Part shown: positions 12,177 to 24,676 of the stretch, one piece after another | Position numbering within the stretch: position 1 is the stretch's first letter | Layout: every line of letters starts with the position of its first letter | NCBI GenBank assembly: GCA_963691705.1 | Contig: OY829537.1 | Span: forward strand, 69,461,352-69,525,351 | Reading direction: 5' to 3' | Length of the DNA: 64,000 bases | From: Viola odorata | Taxonomy: Eukaryota; Streptophyta; Magnoliopsida; Malpighiales; Violaceae | The notes under the pieces: generated by a model | Database searches by the model: none | Told to the model about the DNA's origin: nothing | Seen by the model: the letters and a program-made list of their open reading frames with translations, nothing else | Made by a program: the position numbers and the translations under genes

Positions 12177-13759
12177 ACAGCCTAAAAAAGGGCAAGAGTC
12201 GAAAGGTCGAGATATTATTAGTTTTCGCCCACGCTTAAACTTTTTTCGTGTTGGGTATCTGATAACATTCTCCAAAATACCTCAACTAGTAAAACGACCT
12301 TAGTCATTTCAACATTATTGAAGAGCCAACGAGAGGTCAATCTCATGAAGAGAAAACTCCCGCTGGCACCCATCCTAACGGTAGGTATGTTCGCGCTCCA
12401 CTTTTCAGGCACTTTAGTTATCCGCTGACCTGCATTAAATGCATCCTCAAATTAATTAGGTCAACCTAACACCTAATCTTCTAGCAGCAGGATAGGCATG
12501 CATATAGGGGGTAAAACCTACAGTTAGTCATGATAATCTCCTACTCTTTATCTAAGATCCTTCATTATAATTACCCCTAAAAAATTCCTAAGAGGGGCAT
12601 GTTAACTAAAAACTTTATTTCTTGCATCTCATGCACATCATAGGTGTATACAGCCTATCAATACTTTATGCCACATCTATACTTGATTTCATATCCAACG
12701 TGCGGGAACACACCCCAGTTCTGTGCAAGATTTTCATCGAAGAGAGTTCAACGCTAGCTATGCCACTGCGACAATCCAGACCTTCCAACGCCATCCTAAC
12801 TTTAAAATTATCATATCCTCTCTGTATAACTTTTATTGTATACCGTATATCTCAAAATTATCAGCTGTTATTTAATGTGATTGTGGCTAAACTTGCTTCC
12901 GATAAAAATATTTATTTAAAATCTTCGAACTAAAATTGTGCGGCAGAAGCGTATGTTTATAATCATTGGATCTATGGTAGGATAAAACAGTTTTGGTCAT
13001 TAAACTTGTAGGCTTATAGTGACATTAAACTCTAAGTCCACTGGCAGACCAACCAAGGACTTCATTCAACCTCTGTTCTCTCTTTATTTCGTTTACGCAT
13101 TAATGTTTCTCGATACCAGTTTGGGGCAAAATAAAAAATTAACCTCCTTGTTGACGTAAAAGAACGAACGCAAAACTTAAATGAAATTCGTTCTCCTCTT
13201 TTAACAATAATCTTTCCGCACATAGCTGTGTCCAACCACACAAATTATAAGCTCAGAATTTGAGTGTACTTCATTGAAATCGAAACTAGCATGCATGGTA
13301 AAGTCCCATTCTAGTTTCTAACGAGACTTTAATAGCTAACCTGGTTTTCCAAGAGAAGATCCATGTTTTAAACCAGTGCGCTAAATCAAGCAGATGTCAT
13401 GAATATGATTCACCTTCGTGGCACTGATCAGCATATCATTACCATAGTCAAAGGAAGGACTCAAATAGTGTAAAGCTACACACAATATTAAATTCTAACA
13501 TCAAATTGGGTTCTCGGTTTGTTTCCATACCAAAAAACATGAATGTCAGTCACCGCTACAACCTTTTGGCCATGAAAATTTTCGATTCTCCAAGTGACAC
13601 CTACATTAGAACTCAGCCAAAGGTATCGACAGCGTGAAAACAATGCGCACAATTTGTAAGCCAGTACCATTTTGTCATGAATATCAGTTTGCCTAATGTA
13701 TGCATGGAGTGCATCATGTGTGACCCAACCTAGGACCTTGACCATTCAATTCATACTTT
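12177..13759. other. Region downstream of UTP11
   Basis: No supported gene. A 103-codon plus frame at 12622-12933 and an 85-codon minus frame at 13488-13745 have no recognised domains. The latter lies directly after the UTP11 stop and is probably 3' UTR. A clear poly(A) signal position could not be fixed. Confidence 0.5.
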
Positions 13760-16700
13760 TCACCGCTTTCGTTCTGACTGCCACCTGTATACCGATCTTG
13801 AAGTTGGACAAACAATTTCATCTTCACGCAGTTTGCGCTTTCTACCCCTTTTCTGGTCATTGATGGAACAATTTACATTCAGTATCTCAATCCGGAGATT
13901 CAATAGTCAGGTACAAGGAAAGTTCAAGACAAGGGTACCTGTAGTTCCTTCTGCAACACCATATCCATGTGTATTTTCTCCAGCTGCTTTGCTCTGCTTT
14001 TCCGGGCCTCTAACTCCCGATAGGAAGCAGCTATTTTTCTGCTCATTAGATGACAGTACAAGAGAAACTCAGAAAACGTGGGAAAGCATAGACGGGATGG
14101 ATTCCATGGATATTGATGCACAGCCATAACAAACATAGCATTTGGTAGAGATTGCAGGTGAAGTATTTGTGGATAGTTCCAGTCACTGACTAGTAGCACT
14201 TTAAGGTACTGTGGCTAGTAAGCATTTGAATTTGAACAGTCAAAGTAGCAATCTTACAATGAAAATCAATCTAAGAAAAGCTTCCAGGCCAAACAGAAAA
14301 AATCTACCGAAAGCTAAGCATTCCTCTATCATCAAATAGTTGTCAGGTATTAGGACAGACTGTTCCATCCAGTGTCATTCCAAAATTTTCTGGTTAGTGA
14401 TTAGCACAAGAAACTCAATGAGCAAGCTTCAAAGAAACTACATATGGACATTGACATCACCCTTCCAAAATTTAACCTACTGCAGACTTACGTTGGTGCA
14501 TCTACTGAAAAAGAACCATCAAAAGCTGGTTTACAATGAATAAAATGCTTTCCACTCAATGCTTACCAAATATGATAGATTAAATAAAGGGCCTCATGCA
14601 TATTCTCTTCAAATTTTCACAAGATCACAGGTAAATGTTTTTGTTAGGCATTTTGTTGTATCAGTACAAGCTACAATCTCCCTCGAATAGGATTGATTTA
14701 TGATGTCGATTGCGAGCTACAAGGAATATTCTCTTCAAACTTTCATAAGATCACAAGCAGTGTTGTGAAAAGCGCACCCAGGTGCTGAGGCGAAGCGCCA
14801 AACGTCAAAATAGCCTCATGAGGTTGAGGTTGAGGTTGAGGCGATTTTACCTAGGCACAGAAAGGCGCCAAAGCGCTGGCAATTCTCCAGACGCTTGAAG
14901 CGTTAAAAAGCTGAGCTTTTTTTATGTTGTTCTTTTCAGGTGAATTTTCAAATAAAAGAACCTCTTCAGAATTATTTTCCTTAGGGGGACTCTCATCCCT
15001 ATTAAAAGAGACGTACAAGCTATGGGAATTGCACCAACAAGGAAACTTGAAGATGGTAAGTCTTTAAAAATCTAGCAACCGGTACAAAACAGAGTCTTTC
15101 ATCAAACAATAAAAACGACAAAAGCAAGAAGAGGAAGAGTCATTGACAAACTCAATCTTAATCTTGCCAACAAGACTCCTTTCATTAATCTTCTACTATT
15201 TTTCTATTCTTGTATTTTTGTTTTCACGTTTTTATTGTCTTCTGAAACGTCAATTGCTTGTTTTTTCATAAGGAATTTAGGATATTGTGAGTGAGTTTGC
15301 TTAAGACTTTTATTGTTTTCAATCTTTACTATTTTATGCAATGAAACTATTTGGATTTTTGTTTCTTCAATTATTATATGTAATACTACTAGTAAGTCTA
15401 ATATTATATGTTTTATGAAAAGATTTGCATTTTCAATTCACCTAGGCGCACGCCTGCGCTTTACGCTTTGGGTCGAGGCACGAAACGGCAAAAACACCTC
15501 AGTGCACCTTGCGCTCTCAACGACACTGATCACAAGTAAATGTTTTCATTAGGCATTTTGTTGTATCAGTACAAGCTACAATCTCCTTCGAAGAGGGTTG
15601 TGATTTACGATGTCAATTAGAACACAGCCACAAGAAAACTACTTTTGTTGACTGATGCCAAGGGTTCGGTAATTGAAAGTTAAGAAAGCACATTATTCAA
15701 ATTATTATCAAATCTATAAGTACACTAGTCAGCATCAACTAGAAAAGAAGCAATAATTTTGCTATCTTAACATGTTTGATCATGCTCAACAAATGGAAAA
15801 AGGAGACTCATTAGATTTCTCTTTCAAATTCAAAACGCATGAATCACCATTACCTCTTAATATGATCAGGGACATCAATGGAACCAACCACCATTTTATT
15901 TTCTGAAGATTGAGCTCTAATCTCTTCAGCTTCCTCCCTGCTTGTGCAGAATGAAAAAGATGAGGATCTAAACATTGAATTGAGAACAATTTAGAAAGGA
16001 TAAATAAAACAGAGAGCATCAAGATTCCAATGGGATGAGAAACATGTGCAAAGAAAATTCCACCAAATGTTGGACAAGTTGATAAACTTAAGAATACATA
16101 TTACATACAATCTCAATCATGAACAGTAAAAAAAAGAAACCAAATAAAATACTGCAGTAGATTTAAACAAACTTTGATCTGAAGCAAGGAAAGAATGGCA
16201 TTTCCTTAAGAGAGCCAAGGATAGAAAAGTGAGCAATATATGTAGTGTTTGTGAGGACATGCACCAATGTCAAACTGAAAAATAGAAGAGTAACCGCTGC
16301 AAAAAACAGGAAAATGCAGACTGCGGCAGTTAAACCACACATCAAATGTTTAAATTTCACTACACCGCATGAACATTGAACAGTTTTGAGATGCCTAAAA
16401 CCTATAGAGTACATTGCATCATATACGCACACTACCAAAGTAAACAACATATGCATCAAACATCTTGAACAGTTTTCCTTGTGCAAATTAAACCTAAGAA
16501 CAGCACTAGACAGAATGTATATTTGGAAGAGGATGAAGCAACACTTGTAGAACAGTTAAAACGTGTAATTATTATGCTGCCTCACAAACCAGCTACTGGT
16601 GCCTAATCACGCAACAGACAAGACACAAGTAGCTCAACCAACCAAGCGTTGAAATGGAAAAATGAGAGTTTAACTGGATTAATAAATAAGCAACAACAAA

Positions 16701-17566
16701 ATTTTGCACTTTGGTATCTAACTCTCATGTAAAATCAACAAGTTTTATTGATGATTAGTAAAGAGAAGTATAGTATGTTGAAACCTGTCCTCAGCATAGT
16801 AAATATGTCTGTTTGATCGTTGAGTATCAAGAGAATGAAGGTTGGCATTTAGCTTTTCAATTTTCTGCAGCACAGAATAGGATTCCACATTAACCATCTT
16901 AACCAAGCAAAGGATTTATTTTTGTACATGAAAAAAGATATGCAAATCAAATCACCTTTTTTTCACTTTGCAATTTCTGAAGAACATATCCTATGTCTTG
17001 GGTCTTCATCAACATGAGCTCCTCGTGAGTGTATTTGTTAGCTTCACTCCTAGGAGAAAAAATCGAAGACGCTATAAGTAAGAAATGAAGTTTTTCTTCT
17101 TTAAAAAACCACAATAAGAACAGGGAAAGGAAGGGCCTAGTATGGTACTCTGGACGATGAACTCCATCAACAGTTCTAGTATTGATCATTTTAAAGTAAA
17201 ATTCATCAGGGTTCTTGAATGTAGCTTTCTCCCTAAGCCTCTTCAAGAGATAATGGGCACAGATTAGCACACAAAACTAATGATGGCATATCACAAAAAT
17301 TAGACAAAAAACTAAAGCAACATTGAACTTTACCCGCAAGATATCCTCCTTTTTGTGGAAAGCTTTTGCCCTGTCAACATAGTCCTTGTGTTTCTCGAGA
17401 AGTCCGAATTTCTTCCTCGCTTTCCTAAAACATGAAATCCAAATTCCATTAAACAAATCACAACAAAAGGAAAGAAAAAGGGAAGGAAGAAAAGAACAAG
17501 TAAGACTTACGGTTGCGCTCGCTCCTTGTGGGCTCTTCTAGGAAGAGCATTCCTCAGGGAAGACAT
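13760..17566 (-). CDS. UTP11: UTP11, U3 snoRNP-associated small-subunit processome protein (8 exons)
   Basis: Exons in coding order: 17511-17566, 17334-17424, 17149-17240, 16956-17049, 16785-16864, 15854-15937, 13939-14038, 13760-13852. They total 690 nt, giving 229 residues and a TGA stop. Every junction has GT donor and AG acceptor and keeps phase, and the length fits the plant family. Recognisable pieces in order are MSSLRNALPRRAHKERAQP, KKFGLLEKHKDYVDRAKAFH, NPDEFYFKMINTRTVDGVHR, ELMLMKTQDIGYVLQKLQ, SIDVPDHIKR, ASYRELEARKSRAKQLEK and a basic C-terminus (KRGRKRKLREDEI). In the known family the protein sits in the nucleolus as part of the small-subunit processome and is needed for 18S rRNA maturation. 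Introns 5 (847 bp) and 6 (1815 bp) are long; intron 6 holds a hAT-type MITE and a local duplication. No stop or frameshift is seen. It is the only clear host gene here. Confidence 0.95.
14600..15627. repeat. Local tandem duplication in UTP11 intron 6, split by a MITE
   Basis: A unit starting ATATTCTCTTCAAA at 14600-14724 recurs at 14725-14757 and continues at 15537-15627 after the hAT-type insertion. Both copies share GGCATTTTGTTGTATCAGTA and CAAGCTACAATCTCC. The duplication therefore came before the MITE insertion. Confidence 0.75.
14758..15528. mobile_element. Non-autonomous hAT-type element (771 bp)
   Basis: Flanked by a perfect 8 bp duplication ATCACAAG (14750-14757 and 15529-15536), typical of hAT transposons. 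The ends form an imperfect inverted repeat: CAGTGTTGTGAAAAGCGC at the left and the complement of GCGCTCTCAACGACACTG at the right. Both subterminal regions are GC-rich with AGGCGC-like words. No transposase frame is present, so movement would need an enzyme from elsewhere. It sits in intron 6 of UTP11, away from splice sites. Confidence 0.88.
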
Positions 17567-17863
17567 GATGCGGATGCTTCTTCTGGTTGTTCTTCTCTTT
17601 CAATAAACAGAATCGAATGCGAAAAATCCAGCAACAACGCTTACAAACTGGAGCAGCGTAGGGTTTGCTGACAGCTTTAGTTCGGCTTAAGGGTGCAGGA
17701 ACTGGACGCGACACAAGTGGTGGGTGAGGAAAACTTGCGGCGGCGGTGGGACGAGGTCTGGAGCAGTGGGTTGGGACTGTAGCGGCTTGATAGAGGGGTT
17801 GCTTTGGGCGGGTAGGGTTTAAGGGGGTTAGAGCTAGGGAAAAAAGAAGCTGGATGTCCAAGC

Positions 17864-18276
17864 ATAGTTATCAACCGGACAACCAACTGAAAACGAAAAT
17901 TTTATAGTTCGATCGGGTTCAATCGAATTCGAACGGATTATAAATGTTGAATCGTTTTGAACCGTTCACATATTGAACCATTTACACATTGAACCACTCA
18001 ATCTTAAATGATTAAACCGAATTGAACCAGCTGGGTTAATACGGCCCATCAAATTTTTTTAAAAATAAAAAATAAAAAAATACCAAAACGACGTAATTTT
18101 GGAGAAGAAGCATTGAACCAACCTGTTGGTCGATTGTGTAAAAATTGATCGATTCGACCGGTCGAATCTGGTTAGCATACATATCCGGTCAGATAGTTGA
18201 ATCGAATCAAAAACCTGAAAAAAAACCGGATTAAATCAGTCAGATTGACCGTTTCGGTTCGGTTCTGATAACAGTG
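17864..18276. mobile_element. MITE-like repeat upstream of UTP11
   Basis: Left end contains GTTATCAACCGG and the right end GGTTCTGATAAC, an inverted pair. The interior is full of AACCG/CGGTT words (TGAACC, CGGTTCGGTT) typical of a common plant MITE style. No certain target duplication was found. It begins about 300 bp upstream of the UTP11 start codon. Confidence 0.55.
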
Positions 18277-19553
18277 TGTCGAAGAGAAATTTCAATTTGG
18301 CATTTCAGTTTGGTTTCTTTTTTCTTTTTTTCAAGTCTGCTTCTAAAAGGGCAAAAAACCCTAAACAGCAAATACCGTTGTTTACCAAACATGGTTTCGC
18401 ACTCTCTTCCACTAAACAAAAAATTAAATAAATTAATTGTATATCGTAAACATTTTACTTTGGAAGGACCAATTCGATATGAATCTAATTATTTCTAAAA
18501 TATTAGATTTAGAGATATATGTAATTTATATATATATAAAATAATATAGAGCTCAAAAAAAAATTATCATTTGCAAGTTGAAATCACAATTTTTTTGTTA
18601 TTTAGTATAATGTTATTCTTTTGTTCTTGGGAAAAAAAATTAAAAGTAGTTAATCAATAAAGTTGTATCTTAATGGTATATTTTCAAATCATAAAGAAAT
18701 TTAGCTACAAATTTTGTACAAATTGACTAAAAGCCACTCCATTATTCTCTCTTACCCCATTAAAATTACAAAACTCATTTTAAAGAATAATATAATTAAA
18801 AAATATAAAATAAAATAAAAGTTTGGTTGGTATCTCAAAATGACAATGATTTTGAAACATTTTTTTCTTCGTAGGGAAAACACTTATTTGGGAATGAAGG
18901 GAGTAATTGATAATGATCTTTGATATTGTATATTTAATAATGTTAAAGATATATTTTAATACTAACATTTTTACTAGCTAGTGTAAGTTTATCACTTACT
19001 TATTAGGTTATACTTCAAAAATTTAAGTAATAATAGATTACTAACTAGTGCAAGTTTATAATTTTTTTAAAATTTTCTTATCATAGAAACTTATTTCTTA
19101 TTTTATTTTTTTCAATTTTCAAAATCTTTCTATTTTGGATGGAAAACTGGATGGACGAGAATTGCATTTCTCGTAAAATTCGTGCACTAAAATTAATAAT
19201 TTTTTATTTTAGTGATATTTGAGTTTGATCCAAAGTTTGAAAGGTAACTAAAAACATTGAAAGATCTAGAATTTTTTATCAATGAAGGCAAATAAGTTTT
19301 ATTAAGATTAAAAAATTTAAAGTTTTTTTCCGTTTGGATATCAATCATTCAACTTCAAACTAAACTAAACAGTAGAGTGTGTCAAATTTTTACTTCAATA
19401 ATTTGAGTAATAATAGATTATTAACATAGAATAAAATTGGTGGCCTCTTTAAAGATTTACTCAATATTTCATCACTAGACCAATCCTAAAAGCTTATTGA
19501 TTGTCATAACATAAAGTCTAAATTTTAATATTGTTTTGCTAAAAAAAATTAAT
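18277..19553. other. AT-rich intergenic region
   Basis: No gene or clear repeat is seen; short open frames here have no recognisable content. It ends at the ATTGT target duplication (19554-19558) of the Tat element. Confidence 0.6.
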
Positions 19554-19558
19554 ATTGT

Positions 19559-20124
19559 TGATAATAATCAAGACAATCCCAAGGATATTGCTGTAATTAT
19601 GACCCCTGCCGAGGGCGGAATTCTATAAGCCTATCGGACATCTAAGTTATCGCTACTAGACCGTGAGGTATTTTCTGGGATGGTCGACATCAGCGGGGGG
19701 GAGGACTCACGCGTCTCTGGACGCACGACATCATCCCATCCTAGGGGACCCATGGAGTTATCGCCCTCGACATCATCATGGGTATCGCCCCTGGCACCCT
19801 CCTCAGAGGTATCGCCCCCGACACCCTCCTCAGAGGTATCGCCCATGACGTCATCCAGAGCTGTATCTCCCCTGGATATCGCTCTCTCCCCGGATATCGC
19901 CCCCAGCGGCCTATAAATATTCTCTCATTTGAAAACATCAAGTAAGCCGAAAAAACTGCCTACCAGACCCTCTGCTATTTTTGAACCGCTTACTGACTTA
20001 AACATCGGAGTGTCTACGCCAGAGTCCCCCCTCCGGCGCTTTGCAGGTGGATTCAATGTCATCTACAACGCCTCCGACCAACAGTAGACATCGTCCCGAT
20101 CATCTCGAAGGTCGAATCTTATCA
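19559..20124 (+). repeat. Tat 5' LTR (566 bp)
   Basis: TGATAA...TTATCA ends. It contains a short tandem array around GAGGTATCGCCC (about 19780-19850), one TGACGTCA site (19846-19853) and a TATA box (TATAAATA, 19912-19919) expected to start genomic transcription. Confidence 0.93.
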
Positions 20125-20126
20125 AA

Positions 20127-20145
20127 TTGGTGCTTTCATTGAGAG
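20127..20145 (+). other. Tat primer binding site
   Basis: TTGGTGCTTTCATTGAGAG starts two bases after the LTR end, the expected place and form for a tRNA-complementary primer site. The tRNA species was not assigned. Confidence 0.6.
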
Positions 20146-20210
20146 CCTTGGTACATTAAGTGAGCGTCCTTAATAACCAAGCTCTGTTTTACCCAGAGAT
20201 CGGAACGATC

Positions 20211-21102
20211 ATGACTTCTGAATCGGAGCCGACGCGACCCTCATCCTCTAGTCTCTCTTTTTCGATTCGTAGACAGTTATATCCCTTTTGCTACTGCTGA
20301 TCTTTCTGTGACAGTGCAACAAATCAGTTTAGAATCCTCGGATCTGTTGACCAGGTCGGCAGGGGGAGCCCTCTCCTCGCAAACGACCGTTTCGTTATCC
20401 CAGATGGCGGGATCTAGCTTTTCTATTCCTCCTCCAAGGGGATTTGTATTAAACAGTACAGAACACCCTTTTGCGAGTGAAATAGCGGCCCTTCATTCTC
20501 AGTTGGACTATTTGACTGAAATGGCTGCTAGAATCACATCTGAGATTTCTGGATCGAGTGTTCCTCCCCGTGTCATGTTCACGCCGTCTATTGTCACCGA
20601 GCGGCCCTTGTCATCGTTGTTACAGGGAAACCTCCAGTTAACTTTACCTACAACAGACCCCCCGATCAATTTTGTGCAGCTCACTCAAGGACGACTAGAA
20701 CCTTATGTGTCGCAGGTACCACAAGGTCCCATCCCTCATGAGGATCGGCACCTCGAGGGGGTCAGGAACCGTTGGGAAGGTCGAAGAGAAGGAGCGAATA
20801 GAGATTTATCTTCTGAGTATAACGAGAGATCCAGTAGCAGAAGACGTAGAACTCGTTCGCCCAGGAGCCGCAGCCGGTCTCCTAGGCGACATCTTACGCC
20901 TGAACCGCGAGACCAACGGCTTCACGTGGAAATATCTCCCCCGCGCCAGGCGCGTGAAATCCTTGATGACACATCGGGTCATCCATTTAGCATTCGGATA
21001 AGACGCCATAAGGTCAGTCGACATGTGAAACTTCCCACTGAGACTTATGACGGCACCAGAGATCCCATTTCCCACATCAATAAGGTCTGGAAATGTCACT
21101 AA
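20211..21102 (+). pseudogene. Tat gag, N-terminal part
   Basis: A likely start at 20211 (MTSESEPTRPSSSS) runs into a stop after about 30 codons; the adjacent frame continues from about 20265 into the 20308-21102 frame, so there is an early frameshift. The product has an arginine/serine-rich stretch (SRRRRTRSPRSRSRSPRR, 20832-20890) and then the usual gag lead-in LPTETYDGTRDPISHINK. It then breaks off at VWKCH. The following frame begins late in gag, so the central gag core is deleted with a frame change. A functional capsid protein is not expected. Confidence 0.75.
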
Positions 21103-23243
21103 CGTCGGGCGTTACCATTGATTTCGCTATAGAAGCCCTGAAAAGAAACTGCCGTTATGGTAAATTGAAAGATGCACTGATGGTGGACCCTCCAACGACT
21201 TTAGACGCATTAAGACTCAAAGCCCATAATTACGCGAAAATGGAAGAAGAGGAAAACAGAGATAGAACCTATAACATGCCGCCTAAGACACCTTTGATTC
21301 CTAACGCTCCTACAATTGCCATTCCTGATGACCGCCTCACCGACAATTATGCTCGGCGGAAAGATCATATTCCCAAGACCTCCAGTGGGTGGAAAGGTAA
21401 TACTTCTAAGGGAAAGCCTGGTGGTTCCCCTAATCGGCGTCAAGGAGATTCTTCTAAAGGTCGGATATACGACCCTGATTTCTCTTCCTTTAATATACCA
21501 AGGGCGGAGATTTTAGAGATAGTGGAGCAGCGAAACCTTCCCATCCATTACCCTGCGCCTGTGAAGCCTAGAGTGCTTCTAGGGAGAAGAGAAAACACTT
21601 ATTGCAAATTCCACAAAGCCAGGGGGCATTCTACAGAAGTATGCAGAGAATTAAAATCAGCAATAGAACGTTTGGTGGAAGAAGGTTACTTGGGAGAATT
21701 CGCAGCCAAAGTAAGAGAAGACACCAGAAATAATCCCACGAAAAGGATAGCAGACGACCGACAACTACCCCTTCGCGCCCCACAGAAGGATAATACTCCC
21801 GGAGGGAGAGGTGAAGAAGCCTTCACGGTAGACGACGAGGACTTCCCTATGATTAACATCATAGCGGGAGGGACTCCTTATATAGACGAAGCAGAGCCAC
21901 TGACGACCGCGTTAGGAGAAAAATGCAAACGAGATGACATGATAAAGAAAGGTGAAGCAATAAGCATCCTGGATCGCATGATATTATCCTTCTCAGAAGA
22001 GGACAAAAAGGGCGTTGCCTATCCGCATAATGACGCATTGGTGGTTACGCCCATCATCGCCAATCACGGAGTCAGAAGAACTCTTATAGATAACGGGAGT
22101 GCAGTGAACCTCTTCTCGTTAGAAGCGTACAATCTCATGAAACGACCCGACAACAAGTTAGCACCTTGTAAGAAACCCATAATTGGAGTGGACGGGGTCC
22201 CAATCCCTGTCACAGGGATCACTACTCTGCCCGTGTACTTCAGAGAAGACACCTCCAAGCGATTAGAGGATCTGTTATTCCTTGTTATAGACTTAAACTT
22301 GCCCTACAATGTCATACTCGGACGACCTTTTCTCAACCGCTATGGAGCGGTGATATCTCAGAAGCACCTGAAGATGAAATACCCCTCCTGGGACGGAGTG
22401 GTATCGATAAAGGGTAACCAAAAGCTGGCAGCGGAATGTTACCTGCTCATGACTCAAAAGAGTTGCGATAGGTATGTATGTATAACAGCGGACCCATATG
22501 AACAGGGTGATGAGAAGCGCGTACAACCTCTGGACAAAATGGTGCCCGTACCGGTGATAGGCATAGAGGAGGTGAGCTTTCTAGTCAGCGAAAAGCTCAG
22601 TCCAGAGGAAAGCCTTCAATTGGCCCGGTTATTGAACAAATGTCAAGGAGAGTTCGCATGGAAACCCGCAGACATGACGGGTATATCGCGCAAAGTAGCC
22701 GAACATCATCTCAACACTGACCCTAGCATCAGGCCGGTCCAACAAAAGCGACGCGCGTTTTCTACGGAAAAAGCTTTAGCCGTTGATAAAGAAGTGGCGA
22801 AACTCCTTGATGCGGGGTTTATCCGCGAAGTTCAATACCCTACGTGGTTAGCCAACCCAGTTCTCGTTCCTAAGTCCAACGGAGACTGGCGCATGTGTAT
22901 CAACTTTACCGATTTAAACGATGCTTTCCCTAAGGATTGCTACCCGCTTCCCCGAATTGACCAACTAGTCGATCAGACTGCCGGGTATGCATACTTAAGC
23001 TCACTTGACGCTAACTCTGGATACCACCAAATTCCCATGGCCGTTGAAGATGAAGAAAAAACTGCCTTCATCACTCCTAAGGTCACTTACTGTTATACGG
23101 CGATGCCGTTCGGGCTAAAAAACGCAGGGGCGACGTTCCAACGTATGGCAAACAGAATATTCAAAAAGCAGATAGGAAGGAATGTGGAAGCATACGTTGA
23201 CGATATATTAGTAAAGAGCGCGAACTTTCGGGATCACCTGTAG
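21093..23243 (+). pseudogene. Tat gag C-terminus, protease and reverse transcriptase
   Basis: An open frame of 716 codons. It starts late in gag (FAIEALKRNCRYGKLKDAL) with a zinc-binding-like segment YCKFHKARGHSTEVC. The protease has TLIDNGSAVNLFS and then YNVILGRPFLNRYG. The reverse transcriptase follows with NGDWRMCINFTDLNDAFPKD, MPFGLKNAGATFQRM and the active-site YVDD in VEAYVDDILVKS. The frame stops with TAG just after NFRDHL, in the thumb region. Because its start is a deletion junction, this is a decayed polyprotein piece, not an independent gene. Confidence 0.85.
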
Positions 23244-24676
23244 GATCTGAAGGAAGTCTTTGATGTGATGAAAAGGCACCGGATGAAGCCGAACCCCCGA
23301 AAATGCATGTGTTGCGTTTCAAACGGGGAAATTCCTGGGCTACGTAGTCAGCCGAAAAGGAATCCAGCCTAACCCCTCAAAGATTAAAGCCATACAAGAC
23401 ATGATATCCAAGAACCGTTAAGGAGGTACAAAGGCTGACAGGGCGCGTTATCGCCTTAGGACGATTTATTTCCAAACAAGGCGAGAAGTGCCTCCCTTTC
23501 TTCAAAGTCATACGCAAGAAAGCACCGTTCGGGTGGACCCCGGAATGTGAAGAGGTATTCATTAGCTTAAAATATTACCTATCGTCTGACCTACTGTTGA
23601 CCAGGCCGAAACCGGGTGATAATTTATATCTATACCTTGGCGCTGCCGATGAAGTGGTTAGTGTCATCCTCGTTCGCGATGATAGCCACGCGCACCACCC
23701 TGTGTATTTTGTAAGTCACGTTCTGAAAGATGCGGAGCTGCGATACGCCCGAATCGAGAAAATAGCATTTGCACTGATACAAGCCACTCGAAATATGGGC
23801 AGATACTTCCAGTCCTACCCCGTTATCGTGCTTACAAACCAACCTCTAAAGAGAATATTTCGAAAGCCTGAGTCCTCAGGAAGAATGTTAATCTGGGCCC
23901 TCGAACTTGAGCAATACGGGCTGAGGTATCAGTCCTGGCCATCCGTGAAGGCTCAAATCCTGGCGGATTTTATAGCGGAATGTACCTTTACAGAAGATCC
24001 GTTAACAGATGTACCCGAAGAGGAATGGGGCGACGTGGATCTCCCGTTCCTGGAAACTTATACGGACCTCTGGATCGTTCATGTAGATGGAGCTAAAAAC
24101 CAAGAATTGGCTGGAGTAGGAATCTTCATAAATGGGCCGCACGATATGCGAATACAATGCGCCATCCGGATCCTGCAGCCATTATCCAATAATGCGGCGG
24201 AATACGAGGCGTTGCTAGCCGGGCTCAAGATAGGGAGAAGCCTTTCTTCCAAAGGTAGGCACGACACCGGAAGAACAGGAGACCTGCGTCTAAAAATTTG
24301 TGGTGACTCCAAACTAGTAATCGACCAGGTCTTGGGGCGCTCTCAGGCTCGGGAGCCCATCATGGTCCAGTACCTCGCCAAGGTAATGCGAGAGCTGTTG
24401 GAGATAAAGAAAGAAGGCATGCAAGTCAGCTTTGAGCACATTCCCCGAGAGGACAACGCTGAAGCTGACAGTCTCGCCAAGCTGGCAGCAAACCCGGAAG
24501 CGTCCATACCCGAAGGGGTGTATTACCGTGAGTTATCTGTACCTTCTTTCATGGAAGAGCAAGCGTCTCTGTGTGTGGAAGAACTGAAGGATGACTGGCG
24601 GGTTCCTGTAATCAAATACTTGAAATATGAAGAACTACCTGTGGATATCGCTGAAAAGAAAAGGGTGCTAAAATAG
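23244..24676 (+). pseudogene. Tat RT thumb remnant and dual RNase H domains
   Basis: From 23244 to about 23590 the RT thumb region is frameshifted with several stops. The open frame 23597-24676 holds the first RNase H (LGAADEVVSVILVRDD, YARIEKIAFALIQATR, LTNQPLKRIF) and then a second, separate RNase H (WIVHVDGAKNQELAGVGIFI, NNAAEYEALLAGLKIG, KICGDSKLVIDQVLG, EDNAEADSLAKLA). A second RNase H before integrase is a known mark of the Tat lineage. It ends with a TAG at 24674-24676. Confidence 0.85.

Noticed and set aside
12622..12933. 103-codon plus-strand frame
   Set aside because: No family resemblance, no splice or promoter context, and AT-rich surroundings; likely chance.
13488..13745. 85-codon minus-strand frame right after UTP11
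   Set aside because: Directly follows the UTP11 stop codon; better explained as 3' UTR.
15938..16784. Possible snoRNA in the long UTP11 intron 5
   Set aside because: No convincing paired C/D boxes or H/ACA pattern was seen.
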